Positions 63,273-64,000 of a stretch of DNA of 64,000 bases are shown here, piece after piece. The stretch is from Sordariomycetes sp. S80-01Y. Taxonomy: Eukaryota > Ascomycota > Sordariomycetes. The notes under the pieces were generated by a model. It worked only from the letters and a program-made list of their open reading frames with translations, ran no database searches and had not been told where the DNA came from. Positions within the stretch are counted from its first letter, which is position 1. Each line of letters starts with the position of its first letter. A program made the translations under genes and the position numbers. Where the stretch lies: positions 372,001 to 436,000 of the forward strand of contig JAXQJY010000019.1 of the NCBI GenBank assembly GCA_037042185.1. The letters are read 5' to 3'.

Positions 63273-64000
63273 CTACCACTTGGGAATGTCGGCCGAGAAT
63301 CCTGGCTCGAATTTCTTCATGTAGGTGGTGTCGTCCCTCTTTCGCAACCCGCACTCTAGGTACTGCTTGTGCAGCCTCTGCAGCCTCTCACGATCTATCT
63401 CGACACCAAGTCCTGGAGTTTTGGGAACGACGACGCCTCCATCCGCCCATTTCAGAGCACCGTCGAGAACGACGTCCTCATCCCTACGCTTCCACGGCCA
63501 GTGGGTGTCGCAAGCGTAATCAAGGTTGGTGGTCGCTGCAGCGAGATGTGTCATGGCGGCGAGGGAGATGCCCAGATGGCTGTTGGAATGCATTGAAAGT
63601 CGCATGGCCCAAGTCGCGCAGATAGCAGCCAATGTCTGGGATTTGCGAAGGCCCCCCCAAAAGTGATGATCCGAGAGAACGACCTGGACTGCGTCTTGGA
63701 GGATCGAAGGCGGCAAATGGTCGAAAGCCACAACGGCCATATTCGTTGCAAGTGGCATTGCCGCTTCTTTTGCGACTGCTGACATCCCATCTATTCCACC
63801 GGCGGGGTCTTCTAGATACTCGACGATGTCTTTGAGTTCTCTTGCCACCCACTTGGAGGTTTCGACGGTCCACGCCGCGTTGGGGTCAAGTCGCGTTGGT
63901 ATCCCAGGGAAAGCCTTGTGCAACGCCTTGATGGCCTCAACCTCCTGTTCGGGAGGGAAAACGCCACCCTTGAGCTTGATTGCTTTGAATCCGTACTCGT
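63273..64000 (-). CDS. Glucarate dehydratase-like enzyme (C-terminal part, cut by window edge)
   Basis: Partial gene; its 5' end lies beyond 64000. About 242 residues are visible. Enolase-superfamily glucarate dehydratase motifs are in order: GFKAIKLKGGVF (general-base Lys-x-Lys), RLDPNAAW (Asp ligand and Asn), YLEDPAGG (Glu ligand), ATNMAVVAF (Asn), LSDHHFWGG (third metal Asp) and MHSNSHLGISLA (catalytic His). The end GLGVEIDRERLQRLHKQYLE matches bacterial GudD closely. The predicted reaction is D-glucarate to 5-keto-4-deoxyglucarate. No stop or frameshift is seen in the visible part. The complete set of key residues argues for an active enzyme. Sugar-acid specificity is inferred. Confidence 0.85.
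   Translation of the reverse strand, partial: EYGFKAIKLKGGVFPPEQEVEAIKALHKAFPGIPTRLDPNAAWTVETSKWVARELKDIVEYLEDPAGGIDGMSAVAKEAAMPLATNMAVVAFDHLPPSILQDAVQVVLSDHHFWGGLRKSQTLAAICATWAMRLSMHSNSHLGISLAAMTHLAAATTNLDYACDTHWPWKRRDEDVVLDGALKWADGGVVVPKTPGLGVEIDRERLQRLHKQYLECGLRKRDDTTYMKKFEPGFSADIPKW

Noticed and set aside
1-64000. tRNA, rRNA, CRISPR or intact transposon
   Set aside because: No cloverleaf with conserved arms, no rRNA-like tracts, no regular repeat-spacer pattern, and no transposase or reverse-transcriptase motifs were recognised by eye.

Overview
This window is nuclear DNA of a filamentous ascomycete (Pezizomycotina, probably a Sordariomycete). Genes sit singly on both strands. Most are interrupted by short GT-AG introns of about 43-75 nt. 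Fungal Zn2Cys6 regulators, RTA1 membrane proteins, a fungal P450 and a proline-utilisation cluster are all present. I found no rRNA, tRNA, CRISPR array or intact transposon. Exon structures were worked out by hand from splice signals, reading phase and family motifs.

Left part (1-12 kb): a sugar-acid catabolism locus holds an L-rhamnonate dehydratase-type enolase-superfamily enzyme (minus), a Zn2Cys6 regulator (plus) and a DHDPS/NAL-family aldolase (minus). A flavin amine/amino-acid oxidase and another Zn2Cys6 regulator follow, transcribed divergently. 12-20.8 kb: a protein of unknown function, a CipB-like MDR reductase, a cytochrome P450, an alpha/beta hydrolase and an NmrA-like protein. The spacers carry a dyad and a repeated motif that may be regulatory.

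21-33 kb: a complete proline-utilisation (prn/put) cluster, five genes all on the minus strand: P5C dehydrogenase, P5C reductase, proline dehydrogenase, amino-acid permease and a Zn2Cys6 regulator. P5C reductase normally makes proline, so finding it inside a proline-degradation cluster is unexpected.

34-45 kb: a 2-oxoglutarate/Fe(II) oxygenase, an ArcA-like regulator, a small acidic secreted protein, an ankyrin protein, an SDR with Phe in place of the catalytic Tyr, and two secreted alpha/beta hydrolases (one with a PKD-like C-terminus and a 5-nt first coding exon).

45-58.5 kb: a repeated module. Two Upc2-like Zn2Cys6 regulators are each divergently paired with an RTA1-family seven-helix membrane protein, and a third RTA1 gene follows the second pair. 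A 1150-residue disordered protein lies between the pairs.

58.5-64 kb: gene-poor. It holds a decayed bacterial-type cytochrome P450, an atypical SDR with an unresolved splice, and at the right edge the C-terminal part of a glucarate dehydratase-like enzyme. Sugar-acid dehydratases therefore lie at both ends of the window.
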